A stretch of 64,000 bases of DNA from Armatimonadota bacterium (lineage in GTDB: Bacteria; Armatimonadota; UBA5829; DTJY01), in the NCBI GenBank assembly GCA_029907255.1, contig JARYMF010000006.1, forward strand, positions 1 to 64,000. Reading direction: 5' to 3'. Positions 32,026 through 40,306 of this stretch are shown piece after piece. Under the pieces are notes generated by a model, which searched no databases, had not been told where the DNA came from, and was given only the letters and a program-made list of their open reading frames with translations. The stretch's first letter is position 1, and every line of letters begins with the position of its first letter. The position numbers were made by a program, and so were the translations under genes.

Positions 32026-33159
32026 ATGCTTTCTTTTCGTCGGTTTCTAAGTTCTAGCTCAGGACCAATCATCACAGGTATTGCCGTTGGGGTACTCGCT
32101 CCAGTATTGGTAAGAAGTGGCAACCCTGGCAATATGGGAATTTGTGTTGCATGCTTCACTCGCGACATTGCCGGTTCTCTTGGGCTCCATCGAGCATCGG
32201 TGGTTCAGTATATCCGCCCGGAAATAATAGGTTTCATTCTCGGGTCATTGGTCGCCGCTTTAGTCTTCCGAGAATTCAAACCACGGACCGGCTCTTCACC
32301 CATTGTGCGTTTTTTTCTCGGAGCGTTTTCAATGATAGGGGCGCTTATGTTCCTTGGATGCCCATGGCGCGCATACCTAAGGCTTTCCGGCGGCGATTGG
32401 AATGCAATTTTTGGAATTGCAGGGCTATTTGCTGGGGTACTGCTCGGCACAGCCTTCGTGAAATCTGGATTCAACCTTGGAAGGAGCAAACCAGCGCCAG
32501 TAGCCTTGGGATGGATGATGCCGCTGGTTGCAATTGGATTGCTTGTACTTTTAATTACCGAACCTAAGCTGGGCTTCGACCCCAGTGGGAAACCGACTGG
32601 CCCCGTGTTTTTCTCCGCGGAAGGACCCGGGAGCATGCATGCGCCCATTCTCATCTCTCTTGGGGTAGGAGCTCTTATCGGACTACTTGCCCAGCGGTCG
32701 AGATTCTGTACGGTTGGTGCACTACGAGACCTTGTTCTTCTTAGGGATGCACATCTCTTTAGTGGAATATTGGCACTTATTGCCACTGCGTTCATAACCA
32801 ATGTAGTGCTTGGGCAGTTCAAGCCAGGGTTCGCCCAGCAACCAGTAGCGCATACAAATCAACTTTTCAACTTTGGCGGGATGCTCCTAGCAGGATTGTC
32901 GTTCACACTTGCAGGTGGGTGCCCAGGACGCCAAATTTTCCTCTCCGGGGAGGGCGATGGTGATGCTGGCATTTTTGTACTCGGGATGTTGGTGGGAGCT
33001 GGCTTTGCACATAACTTCTCACTCGCCAGCTCGCCAAAAGGACCAGGTGCATTTGGACTTTGGGCGCTCGTCATCGGACTAGTATTTTGCGTTGTTATTG
33101 GCCTGACGATGCGCGAAGTAAAAAATCCAAGGAGGATCTTTAATGAGCGACTTGATTAA
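32026..33159 (+). CDS. yedE: YedE-family (YeeE/YedE) putative selenium/sulfur transporter
   Basis: The 377-residue polytopic protein has about nine or ten membrane helices. It also has the conserved Cys motifs of the YeeE/YedE family: NMGICVACFTRDIAG near residue 37, MFLGCPWRAYLRLSGGDW near residue 110, QRSRFCTVGALRDL near residue 225 and LAGGCPGRQIFLSGEGD near residue 300. The last motif and the neighbours fit the selenium-metabolism YedE subfamily. Relatives such as YeeE import thiosulfate. Selenium or sulfur import is therefore likely, but the ion is not settled. The next gene (TusA-like) starts 17 nt inside this one. The ribosome-binding site is enclosed in a hairpin, implying translational control. 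Confidence 0.85.
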   Translation: MLSFRRFLSSSSGPIITGIAVGVLAPVLVRSGNPGNMGICVACFTRDIAGSLGLHRASVVQYIRPEIIGFILGSLVAALVFREFKPRTGSSPIVRFFLGAFSMIGALMFLGCPWRAYLRLSGGDWNAIFGIAGLFAGVLLGTAFVKSGFNLGRSKPAPVALGWMMPLVAIGLLVLLITEPKLGFDPSGKPTGPVFFSAEGPGSMHAPILISLGVGALIGLLAQRSRFCTVGALRDLVLLRDAHLFSGILALIATAFITNVVLGQFKPGFAQQPVAHTNQLFNFGGMLLAGLSFTLAGGCPGRQIFLSGEGDGDAGIFVLGMLVGAGFAHNFSLASSPKGPGAFGLWALVIGLVFCVVIGLTMREVKNPRRIFNERLD

Positions 33160-33364
33160 ACTTGATGCACGCGGGCTATCTTGTCCGATGCCTGCAATGA
33201 TGGCAAAAAAGGCAATCAAGGGTCGTGAACGTGGAAAAATAGAGATAATAGTTGACTCATACGCTGCACGCGATAACGTGGAGCGAATCGCCAAAAGTTC
33301 TGGATGGAATGTTATCATCGAAGACATTGGCTCTGGCGAATTCCGATTAACCATATCAAAATGA
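33143..33364 (+). CDS. TusA/SirA-family sulfur (selenium) carrier protein
   Basis: The 73-residue protein is a complete TusA-like domain: LIKLDARGLSCPMPAMMAKKAI with the active Cys14 of the CPxP motif, VDSYAARDNVERIAKSSGW and the terminal EFRLTISK. TusA proteins carry persulfide (or selenide) on this Cys. Overlap with the YedE-like gene by 17 nt and an AGGAGG upstream support coupled translation. In the selenium-linked YedF proteins a TusA domain is fused to a second domain; here it stands alone. Confidence 0.9.
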   Translation: MSDLIKLDARGLSCPMPAMMAKKAIKGRERGKIEIIVDSYAARDNVERIAKSSGWNVIIEDIGSGEFRLTISK

Positions 33365-33404
33365 CCCGTAGCACAGCTAAAGCAATCTAAAAGGAGAAAC
33401 AAAA

Positions 33405-33635
33405 TTGGAAAAATACGGGGTGGTACTCTTTCACAGTCAGTCCTCAGCATTCCGCGCCGAGAAGATTCTCCTTAAGGCTGGGATTGAGTGCCGCCTCATT
33501 CCCATACCACGCAGTTTATCAAGCGACTGCGGTGTGGCAGCACGATTCGAATGGGCACGAGTTGCTGATGTCGAACGAGCGCTCAATGCTGCGGATGTTG
33601 AAATCCAAGGGATTCATCCAATGCCCTCACGGTAA
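33405..33635 (+). CDS. DUF3343 putative Se/S carrier-like protein
   Basis: The 76-residue protein fits DUF3343 from end to end: GVVLFHSQSSAFRAEKILLKAGIECRLIPIPRSLSSDCGVAARFEW, then a helix (VADVERALNAADVEIQGI). The single Cys in SDCGVA is the conserved residue proposed to carry selenium or sulfur. Members occur beside YedE and TusA proteins. The start is TTG with GGAG upstream. No selD, selA or other selenium-insertion gene is in the window, so whether the cluster serves selenium or sulfur cannot be told here. Confidence 0.85.
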   Translation: MEKYGVVLFHSQSSAFRAEKILLKAGIECRLIPIPRSLSSDCGVAARFEWARVADVERALNAADVEIQGIHPMPSR

Positions 33636-33748
33636 ATCGAATAAGCGGCGTGTTTTTGAAACCGTGGGGCAAGCCAACTCGTCATAGCTAATAGAAATAG
33701 ACTTTATTTTGCGTGCCGCTAAGAAATTTTTAATTCAAAGGAAACCAA

Positions 33749-35047
33749 GTGAAGCCTATGTCCAAAACACAAAAAGTAAGTGTCGTTATTGTCGCCATTG
33801 TAGCTATTTTGGGGGTCTTTCATTACTTCAAAGCCCAAAAAATTAAAGAGAAAACACGAGAATATTTTCGCCTTGCTCTTGAGGCAGAACCCCAAGAAGC
33901 CGAAAGGTTAATGCGTGAGTGTCTTAAAATTCAACCGCGCAACCCCAGCGTATATTTTCTGCTAGGTGAATCGCTTGCACAGCAAGGAAAGCACAAGGCA
34001 GCCATAGGGGTATTCAAAAGTGGTTTGAAGTTTTCTGAATCTAGCAAGGAATCCGCGTTTATTAAGAGACGAATCAACTCGGCTTTAGCAGAATTGTATG
34101 AGGACTTGGGCGACTACGACGCAGCAATAGACTATTACACTAGAAACTTGACCTCAGGTTTTACTTCTGCCAGGCAGGGTTTTTTGCGAGTAAGGCTCGC
34201 CGAACTTTACCGCAAGAAGGGAGATTACTCCTCCGCGGCTCGCGAGTATGAGAAAGCAATTAAGTATAAAGCCGCGGTACGTAGGCCTGAAATATACTTT
34301 GATGCCGCGGTTTGCAAAGCACGCGATGGGGAAGCTGGCAAGGCATTCGAATATCTATCTAGCCTTTTCAACCATCCATTCATGATTGGCGTAGGCGCCG
34401 GGGACGGAAGCCAAAATGTCCGCATTCAAGGATGGATTAATGCCGCAACAAATAGCAGGCTTTTTGAGAAAGTTCGCACTTTGCCTGGATTCGACAAGCT
34501 GATAGAAAAAGCTAATCAACATGCAAAAGCTAGGAGCATAGCCACAAAAATATACTGCGCCCAAATCACAGTTCCTGGTTTTAGACGCGAATTTCCGCTA
34601 TCATATGAGTTTGCACAAATAAATGCACATCACGCCGGTTTTTCTCGCGATGTTCTTCTAGCTTACGCCAATGATTGCATGGTATCAGCTGATTATGAAG
34701 TCGGCGATCCACGTAGGTTTGAATACGGCTTTGTCGCATGCTATTACTTTTTCTCCACCGTTGACCATGCTAAATGGGCAGTTTCCGCGCTAAGAAAGCT
34801 TTCCCTCCCGGGCGCCGAGTGGTCCTCATTCCCATGGGCCAACCACTCTCTTGAAGGAAGAATAATTGGAGACGAAACATATTCCGCCGACGACAAAAAC
34901 GGTAACATCCGCCTAATTTTTCGCAAAGGTAACTTCGTGGCAGTCCTCTACTCAGGAGACTTTGAGCACAAACGCTTTGAGAAAGTTCCACCCAACATTG
35001 CCCCTGCCATGGACTCTCTTGCTCAACAAGTCTTGCGTGTGCTTTAG
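33749..35047 (+). CDS. Membrane-anchored TPR protein
   Basis: The 432-residue product has one N-terminal membrane helix (about residues 8-26) and then tetratricopeptide repeats. They include FRLALEAEPQEAERLMRECLKIQPRNPSVYFLLGESLAQQGKHKAAIGVFKSGL and ALAELYEDLGDYDAAIDYYTRNL. ELYRKKGDYSSAAREYEKAIKYKA follows, ending near residue 200. The C-terminal 200 residues are not recognised; they include EFAQINAHHAGFSRDVLLAYAND and a beta-rich tail (GNIRLIFRKGNFVAVLYSGDFEHKRF). TPRs bind partner proteins. The start may be GTG 33749 (AAAGGA upstream) or ATG 33758. Confidence 0.75.
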   Translation: MKPMSKTQKVSVVIVAIVAILGVFHYFKAQKIKEKTREYFRLALEAEPQEAERLMRECLKIQPRNPSVYFLLGESLAQQGKHKAAIGVFKSGLKFSESSKESAFIKRRINSALAELYEDLGDYDAAIDYYTRNLTSGFTSARQGFLRVRLAELYRKKGDYSSAAREYEKAIKYKAAVRRPEIYFDAAVCKARDGEAGKAFEYLSSLFNHPFMIGVGAGDGSQNVRIQGWINAATNSRLFEKVRTLPGFDKLIEKANQHAKARSIATKIYCAQITVPGFRREFPLSYEFAQINAHHAGFSRDVLLAYANDCMVSADYEVGDPRRFEYGFVACYYFFSTVDHAKWAVSALRKLSLPGAEWSSFPWANHSLEGRIIGDETYSADDKNGNIRLIFRKGNFVAVLYSGDFEHKRFEKVPPNIAPAMDSLAQQVLRVL

Positions 35048-35125
35048 TAAGCGTTTTATCTCTTTTTTATCCCAATACTTTTAACCGACGGCAGAACCTT
35101 AAGCTGGCGGTTTATGAAAGGGGTA

Positions 35126-35353
35126 TCACTTATTCAATAGGAGCTGTATAATCTCGAAAAATCCTATTGTAATGACAAAGGCGAGGATGACAACAACGGC
35201 AAGAGCGCGCAGGCGTGTCTTGCGGCGGCGAAGCTTCGCCTCATGGGGCATCCAGAACTCATAATCATATTCATTCTCTGTACTCTCATTAACTCCGTAG
35301 ACATCTTCTTCTTCAGGCAGCCGTTCCTTCCCTTCTCGAACTTCATAGTTCAT
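35126..35353 (-). CDS. Small single-helix membrane protein at the end of the ffh operon
   Basis: The 75-residue product has an acidic N-terminal half (GKERLPEEEDVYGVNESTENEYDYEFWMPHEAK), a basic patch (KLRRRKTRLR) and one membrane helix near the C-terminus (ALAVVVILAFVITIGFFEIIQLLL). It lies 2 nt after the UPF0102 gene. No family is recognised. Confidence 0.6.
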   Translation of the reverse strand: MNYEVREGKERLPEEEDVYGVNESTENEYDYEFWMPHEAKLRRRKTRLRALAVVVILAFVITIGFFEIIQLLLNK

Positions 35354-35355
35354 GC

Positions 35356-35727
35356 TCAGCGGTCCTCCATAAAAGCGCCCTTGATAACCTCTATCCTTAC
35401 TAGTTTCCCTTTTTCAAAATAGACTTCTACAATGTCAAAGCGTGCGCCAACCTCCCCCAGGTTGCGGTCGGCAAGATATATCTCTGCTGAGCGTATCAAC
35501 TTCGCTTGTTTCAATGAGTCAACAGCCTCAGAAGGATAGCCAAATGAAGTACCTCGTCTGGCTTTGACCTCAATGAATACCAGGTCGCTTCCGTCGTAGG
35601 CGATTGCGTCAATTTCGCCGCTGCTGCATCGGAAATTTCTCTCAACAACCTTATAGCCAATTGACTCCAAATGCCTTATAGCTCTTTCTTCGCCTGCTCT
35701 GCCGAGAGCAGATCTTGCCGTGCCCAT
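35356..35727 (-). CDS. yraN: UPF0102 (YraN) endonuclease-fold protein
   Basis: The 123-residue protein starts GRAGEERAIRHLESIGYKVVERNFRC and has the restriction-endonuclease-like core: SGEIDAIAYDGSDLVFIEVKARRGTSFGYPSEAV. The D-(x)n-E-x-K arrangement fits a metal-dependent nuclease site. YraN/UPF0102 proteins occur next to rnhB in many phyla and have no settled role. The gene overlaps the 3' end of rnhB by 52 nt in another frame, an unusually long overlap. Confidence 0.88.
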   Translation of the reverse strand: MGTARSALGRAGEERAIRHLESIGYKVVERNFRCSSGEIDAIAYDGSDLVFIEVKARRGTSFGYPSEAVDSLKQAKLIRSAEIYLADRNLGEVGARFDIVEVYFEKGKLVRIEVIKGAFMEDR

Positions 35728-36356
35728 AGAAGGTTTAACTCCTCCGCCACTGGACCGAACGTTTTCCTATGGATATCGCAAGGTCCGTAAATGGCAAGGT
35801 TTCGCAAATGCTCTTCCGTAGGATAGCCTTTGTGTTTAGCAAAGCCATATTGAGGATACAATCTGTCATAGTTCAGCATAATGCGGTCTCTCGTAACTTT
35901 TGCGATTATAGAAGCAGCTGCTATACTTGCGCTCTTGCAATCGCCGTCAATTATTCCGACTTGTGGAAATTCAAAATTGCGAATTGGATAACCATCCACC
36001 AGAAAGATATCGGCAGCAGTGGTCAGCTTGCCAATGGCAATTCGCATTGCCTGATAGGTAGCTTGAAGGATATTTAAGCGGTCTATTTCGTCGGCATCCA
36101 CTATGCCAACCCCAACACCTAAAGCAATGCTTAGAATTTTATCGTAAGCGGCCTCGCGATTTGCTGGAGAAAGCTGCTTTGAATCGTATATGCCGCCGAT
36201 ATCACATTCGAAAGGAAGAATTACCGCAGCCGCAACCACCGGTCCAGCAAGCGGCCCTCGGCCTGATTCATCAACGCCGGCGACAACGCGATAACCCTGT
36301 GCCCGGACTGCTCGCTCGTAATGCCACAAGTCTGCAGAATCTTGGCTTTCCTCCAT
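35676..36356 (-). CDS. rnhB: Ribonuclease HII
   Basis: The protein has the RNase HII signatures: VAGVDESGRGPLAGPVVAAAVIL with catalytic Asp and Glu, DSKQLSPANREAAYDKI, VDADEIDRLNILQATYQAMR, IFLVDGYPI and IIDGDCKSASIAAASIIAKVTRDR. It removes ribonucleotides and RNA from RNA-DNA hybrids. I prefer ATG 36356. A TTG at 36380 would add eight residues and has only a weak ribosome-binding site. The 3' end overlaps yraN by 52 nt. Confidence 0.93.
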   Translation of the reverse strand: MEESQDSADLWHYERAVRAQGYRVVAGVDESGRGPLAGPVVAAAVILPFECDIGGIYDSKQLSPANREAAYDKILSIALGVGVGIVDADEIDRLNILQATYQAMRIAIGKLTTAADIFLVDGYPIRNFEFPQVGIIDGDCKSASIAAASIIAKVTRDRIMLNYDRLYPQYGFAKHKGYPTEEHLRNLAIYGPCDIHRKTFGPVAEELNLLWARQDLLSAEQAKKEL

Positions 36357-36439
36357 CCCTAGCTTATCATCCTTGCCCAAATTTTCTCATTTTGCGTTAG
36401 TCTTTCAACTATACGTAGCAATAGGGTTTTATTGGCAAC

Positions 36440-37060
36440 TTATTTTATTATTCTCGCTCGGTTAGGTGGCCAAAATATGGCTATTGATTTCCCCAGAACT
36501 CGTTTCAAATCTAGCAAGCCTTCTTTTACGCTATCATTACTGTTGTTTCGATTGTCCCCCATCACGAAGAGCTTGCCGCGGGGCACACGAATCGGGTCCA
36601 TTTCGTAGTTCATTGGCTCTTTGATATATGGTTCGTCTACAGGTTTTCCATTTCGTAACAGTTTTCCATTTTTAACGGCTATTAGGTCACCAGGCACACC
36701 AACAAGTCTCTTTATAAATTCCCGCTCGGTCCCGTCAGCAGTCCAACTTTTGGGTGCTCTAAATACAATTATTTCTCCATCCCTTGGCGGCCGCAAGCGA
36801 TAGACAAGTTTATTTAGAAGTATGTGGTCGCCTTCGCGAAGCGTTGGCTCCATGGAAGCCGACCGAATGGTGTAAACCTGAATAAAAAACGGACGGATAA
36901 TGAGGAAAACAAGGATTATTGCTACGAGGGCAGATTCAACTACTTCGGCGGCCGATTTACCAATGGGAGTCTTATAACGTGCAAGCCACAGCCGCGCGAT
37001 GAAAAGTATGACAATTGCCGCGACAACATATTCAATTCTGACATTTGCAAGCCAGTCCAT
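36440..37060 (-). CDS. lepB: Signal peptidase I, tandem copy 2
   Basis: The 206-residue enzyme has two N-terminal membrane helices (about residues 9-26 and 43-62). Box B is TIRSASMEPTLREGDHIL with the nucleophilic Ser. Next comes RDGEIIVFRAP. Box D is FIKRLVGVPGDLIAV with the general-base Lys, and box E is VMGDNRNNSNDS. Box E continues VKEGLLDL instead of the common SRxWG, so it has lost the last part of that motif. It follows a near-identical-length copy, and the two arose by tandem duplication. AGGAG lies 10 nt before the ATG. Confidence 0.92.
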   Translation of the reverse strand: MDWLANVRIEYVVAAIVILFIARLWLARYKTPIGKSAAEVVESALVAIILVFLIIRPFFIQVYTIRSASMEPTLREGDHILLNKLVYRLRPPRDGEIIVFRAPKSWTADGTEREFIKRLVGVPGDLIAVKNGKLLRNGKPVDEPYIKEPMNYEMDPIRVPRGKLFVMGDNRNNSNDSVKEGLLDLKRVLGKSIAIFWPPNRARIIK

Positions 37061-37132
37061 TGTCCGTGGGCTCCTGCTTTTACAACCGCCTTCGGCTAGT
37101 TGGCCTCCAGCTAGACGAGCGGAGCGAGGTTT

Positions 37133-37753
37133 TCAGCGGGGAATTCCGATTCGGCTGGGCGGCCAGAAGATTACTAACGCCTTGCCGAGAACACGGTTTC
37201 GATCGAGTGGGCCCCACCTATGGCTGTCGTTGCTGTCATTGCGGTTGTCACCCATAACGAAAAGCATTCCTTTCGGAACCTTAAACGGCGGCATCTCATA
37301 ATCCATTGGCTCTTTGATGTATGGCTCGCGGACGGGTTTGCCATTCCTATAAAGTATACCATTGCGAACCTCTATTACGTCACCTGGCAAGCCAATGAGC
37401 CGTTTAATGTAGTCTCGCTCCACTCCATCGGTAGTAGCATTCTCCGGCGCCTTGAAAACGATTATATCCCCCCGCTGAGGTTCCTTGAATCGATAAATGA
37501 ATTTATTGACCAAAATGTGGTCATGCACCAAAAGGGTAGGCTCCATCGATCCCGATGGAATGAAAAACGCCTGGATTATGAATGGCCGGATAATCAAGAA
37601 GACGAGTACGATGGCAATTAGCACCGACTCGACTATTTCAGCGGCCGACTTTGCCACCACGGTTTTGTAGCGGCCAAGCCATAGGCGAAGTATAAGTAAA
37701 ACAACGGATATGATTATGACATATTCGATTTTTAGGTTAGCCAGCCACTCCAT
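37133..37753 (-). CDS. lepB: Signal peptidase I, tandem copy 1
   Basis: The 206-residue enzyme has two membrane helices and complete motifs: AFFIPSGSMEPTLLVHDHILVNK with the nucleophilic Ser, RGDIIVFKAP, YIKRLIGLPGDVIEV with the Lys base, and VMGDNRNDSNDSHRWGPL. It matches copy 2 along its length (same start MxWLANxxIEYV). The ATG overlaps the rplS stop by 1 nt (TAATG). Signal peptidase genes downstream of rplS are common in Firmicutes-type operons. Confidence 0.94.
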   Translation of the reverse strand: MEWLANLKIEYVIIISVVLLILRLWLGRYKTVVAKSAAEIVESVLIAIVLVFLIIRPFIIQAFFIPSGSMEPTLLVHDHILVNKFIYRFKEPQRGDIIVFKAPENATTDGVERDYIKRLIGLPGDVIEVRNGILYRNGKPVREPYIKEPMDYEMPPFKVPKGMLFVMGDNRNDSNDSHRWGPLDRNRVLGKALVIFWPPSRIGIPR

Positions 37754-38106
37754 TATCCGCGGTTCTTATCTTCCTTTATCCGTGTCGCTTTTCCTACCTT
37801 CTCTCTCAGATAGAAGAGCTTTGCGCGACGCACCTTTCCTTTGCGCACCACCTCGATTTTAGCAATCCTGGGGCTATGTAGTAAGAAAGTGCGTTCAACT
37901 CCAATGCCATGAGAGATTTTACGAACCGTAAAAGTTTCCCGCACTGAATCATGGCGCTTTGCGATGACAATGCCCTCGAAAACCTGTATTCGTTCTTTAC
38001 CGGCTTCGACGACCCGAACATGGACTCGAACTGTGTCGCCAACGTTAATTTCTGGCTTTTCAGCTTTCAGTTGTTCCTTCTCAATCTCTTGTATTACTGT
38101 AGACAT
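37753..38106 (-). CDS. rplS: 50S ribosomal protein L19
   Basis: The 117-residue protein has the full L19 pattern: [83 protein letters not shown], given here only as a description of the conserved body (residues 20-105). L19 sits at the subunit interface. AAAGGAG lies upstream of the ATG. Order trmD-rplS is the conserved one. Confidence 0.98.
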   Translation of the reverse strand: MSTVIQEIEKEQLKAEKPEINVGDTVRVHVRVVEAGKERIQVFEGIVIAKRHDSVRETFTVRKISHGIGVERTFLLHSPRIAKIEVVRKGKVRRAKLFYLREKVGKATRIKEDKNRG

Positions 38107-38197
38107 TCCAACTACTCCTTTTGCTAGTACTGCGTTTAGTATGGCAGAGGAGCCTTTTAAATAAAAAGACTCTTACTTCCGGCTAGTTTTGCCGATT

Positions 38198-38950
38198 TTA
38201 CCTTGAATCCTTTGACCTCCTCAGTTCATCAAGGATTCGCAAATCTTCCTCAGTAAGATGTGCCTTTTCCAAAAGGTCTGGCCTACGCTCTAGCGTTCGT
38301 TTCAACGATTGAAAGCGACGCCACTTCTGAATTTCCGCATGATGTCCAGATAGAAGGACATCTGGCACCCGCCAGCCTCGAAATTCTACCGGCCTAGTAT
38401 ACTGTGGGTATTCGAGCAAACCCTCCGAGAACGATTCCTCAAGAGCAGACTGCTCCCTCCCCAACACACCCGGAATCAACCTTGCCACTGCATCGAGTAT
38501 GACAAGTGCAGGCAGTTCACCGCCAGTCAAAATATAATCTCCGATTGATAGCTCATCTGTTACTAGATGCTCTCGAACACGTTCATCCACGCCTTCGTAA
38601 TGGCCACAGATAAAAACCAAATGAGGACATTTTGATAGCTCGGCAGCTTTTTCTTGATTAAAAAGCTGTCCTTGAGGCGTGGTCAGGATTATCCTGCTTT
38701 GGTCAGTCCAGTATTCGGCTTTTACATGTTCTGCAGCTTTAAAGATTGGCTCAGGTTTCATTACCATGCCGGCGCCCCCGCCATATGGCGGCTCGTCGGT
38801 GGTTTTGTGTTTATCCTCCGCAAAATCTCTGATATTATGTACGCAAACCGTGAGAAGATTGTTCTCTTGGGCGCGTTTAAGAATGCTATAATCCACCCCA
38901 CAGCGCACCATTTCCGGAAAGATGGTGAGAACATCAACTCTCATTTTCAT
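38198..38950 (-). CDS. trmD: tRNA (guanine-N1)-methyltransferase TrmD
   Basis: The 250-residue protein carries the SPOUT/TrmD motifs: [42 protein letters not shown] and the knot region [22 protein letters not shown]. It also has the C-terminal [32 protein letters not shown]. It methylates G37 of tRNAs to prevent frameshifting. It overlaps rimM by 17 nt. ATG 38950 or ATG 38944 are both possible. Confidence 0.98.
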   Translation of the reverse strand: MKMRVDVLTIFPEMVRCGVDYSILKRAQENNLLTVCVHNIRDFAEDKHKTTDEPPYGGGAGMVMKPEPIFKAAEHVKAEYWTDQSRIILTTPQGQLFNQEKAAELSKCPHLVFICGHYEGVDERVREHLVTDELSIGDYILTGGELPALVILDAVARLIPGVLGREQSALEESFSEGLLEYPQYTRPVEFRGWRVPDVLLSGHHAEIQKWRRFQSLKRTLERRPDLLEKAHLTEEDLRILDELRRSKDSR

Positions 38951-39455
38951 TTTCCTCGACCATTCCTGGAATAGGGCGCACGACCATTCGCTTTTCGCGG
39001 AGGTCGATACTCACAACGAACTCCTTCACGGCCGGGATCATCGCTCGCTCAGTTACGTACACATCATTCGCTGGCCCACGAATGACCTCCTTAATCTTGC
39101 CAAGGCTCTTCCCCTCGGGGGTAACCACTTCAAGTCCGATTATGTCATGAATGTAATACTCGTCTTTTCCAAGCGGTACTAAATCTTTTTCGCGAATATA
39201 AAGCTTTGCTCCCCTAAGCCGCTCTGCAGCCGAAATATCGTTGAAACCTTCAAACTTCACGAGCAGTAGGTTTTTATGCTGTCGAACTGCTTCAATTTTC
39301 AGGTTTTGCTCTTCTGTGGCGCGGTCTGGCCGAACTTCCTTAAGCTCAAAAAAGTGCTCTGGGTAATCGGTGTAGGGGAGCACCTTCACTTCTCCCCTAC
39401 GTCCAAACGGTGCAACCACTTCGCCAATAAGAACGTTCCACTCGTCGCTTGTCAT
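38934..39455 (-). CDS. rimM: Ribosome maturation factor RimM
   Basis: The 173-residue protein has the N-terminal RimM barrel ([26 protein letters not shown]) and the PRC-barrel C-terminal half. The latter includes [37 protein letters not shown] and ending [15 protein letters not shown]-like sequence. RimM helps assemble the 30S head with protein S19. It overlaps ylqD by 1 nt (TGATG) and trmD by 17 nt. Confidence 0.96.
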   Translation of the reverse strand: MTSDEWNVLIGEVVAPFGRRGEVKVLPYTDYPEHFFELKEVRPDRATEEQNLKIEAVRQHKNLLLVKFEGFNDISAAERLRGAKLYIREKDLVPLGKDEYYIHDIIGLEVVTPEGKSLGKIKEVIRGPANDVYVTERAMIPAVKEFVVSIDLREKRMVVRPIPGMVEENENES

Positions 39456-39859
39456 CAGGGGTTGCGTATTTCCTTGACAAAGCCGTCTTCAACAATTACT
39501 TCAGTGGCACAAAGCTTTTCATTAATGTTGTCGCCTATATTTATCTCCACTAACCCCTCAACCGTCCCTTGGGGGTGCTCAGCACCCAACTCAAGCATTC
39601 GGACTTTTGAGAGCTCCTCGTCTAGCCGCGCTCTTACCGCCTCCTGCTTGCGCTTCTGGCGCTCGAGTTTTTTAGCGAAAGCTACTGCTTGCGTTGGATC
39701 CCTTCCTTCTAGCTCTGCAAGATATCGCGTACCTTGAGTTTCAATCTGCTGTTGTGTGCGTTTTACCTCTTGAAGAGCCTGCTCCAACCGCGAAATCAGT
39801 TGCTTCTTGAACTTCTCAGTAACTACCGCCTTTATAATAACTCTGCGTTTGACTAGCAT
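39455..39859 (-). CDS. ylqD: YlqD family protein
   Basis: The 134-residue product has a short basic N-terminus, a long coiled-coil-like helix (TEKFKKQLISRLEQALQEVKRTQQQIET and FAKKLERQKRKQEAVRARLDEELSKVRMLE) and a C-terminal beta part (GTVEGLVEINIGDNI, EVIVEDGFVKEI). YlqD is a conserved gene of unknown role between khpA and rimM in Firmicutes-type operons, and the position here is the same. The hairpin at 39874-39894 lies just upstream. Confidence 0.88.
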   Translation of the reverse strand: MLVKRRVIIKAVVTEKFKKQLISRLEQALQEVKRTQQQIETQGTRYLAELEGRDPTQAVAFAKKLERQKRKQEAVRARLDEELSKVRMLELGAEHPQGTVEGLVEINIGDNINEKLCATEVIVEDGFVKEIRNP

Positions 39860-39873
39860 TTTGGCAGCAATTC

Positions 39874-39894
39874 GCCTGCCAATAGGCGGCAGGC
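39874..39894 (-). other. Intercistronic hairpin between khpA and ylqD
   Basis: GCCTGCC (39874-39880) pairs with GGCAGGC (39888-39894) around 7 nt. There is no T-tract, so it is more likely an RNA processing or stability element than a terminator. Confidence 0.4.
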
Positions 39895-39951
39895 ACTATT
39901 AGTCCTTCTCTACCATTTTCGCAATGGCCGAATTATACAGCGATATGCTTC

Positions 39952-40182
39952 TTAGGGGATGATTTCTAGATAGACTCGCTTTTTTTCACGCATTGCCGCA
40001 GCTTTGGCTACGGTACGGAGCGCATTTGCAATTTTGCCTTGTTTGCCAATCACCTTGCCTAGGTCGTTTGGTGCCACGCGAATTTCAAACGTGGTGGATT
40101 CTTCGCCAACGACTTCCCTGATATCCACCTGCGCGGGCTCATCAACCAACGCTTTGACTAGATACTCTATCAATTCCTTCAA
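39952..40182 (-). CDS. khpA: KH-domain RNA-binding protein KhpA (YlqC)
   Basis: The 76-residue protein is a single KH domain: KELIEYLVKALVDEPAQVDI, FEIRVAPNDLGKVIGKQGKIANALRTVAKAAA with the GxxG loop inside IGKQGK, and the final strand VYLEIIP. KhpA binds RNA, often with KhpB, and affects cell elongation in some Firmicutes. The start is a TTG (40180-40182) with AAAGGAG 8 nt upstream; a longer in-frame reading overlaps rpsP and is rejected. The ribosome-binding site is part of an 8-bp hairpin. Confidence 0.93.
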   Translation of the reverse strand: MKELIEYLVKALVDEPAQVDIREVVGEESTTFEIRVAPNDLGKVIGKQGKIANALRTVAKAAAMREKKRVYLEIIP

Positions 40183-40192
40183 TCTGAACACT

Positions 40193-40216
40193 CCTTTCAG
40201 ACGCAGGGCTGAAAGG
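40193..40216 (-). promoter_or_regulatory. Hairpin sequestering the khpA ribosome-binding site
   Basis: CCTTTCAG (40193-40200) and CTGAAAGG (40209-40216) form a perfect 8-bp stem with an 8-nt loop. On the mRNA one arm contains the AAAGG of the khpA ribosome-binding site, so translation may need unfolding by the upstream ribosome or a factor. Confidence 0.5.
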
Positions 40217-40306
40217 AAGCAAGACGCAGGCACGCGACATGAAACACCTTTTAGACGTGGCATGCCGGTGGCCATTACGGCCTGTATCTCTGTCCCGTAG
40301 CCCCTG

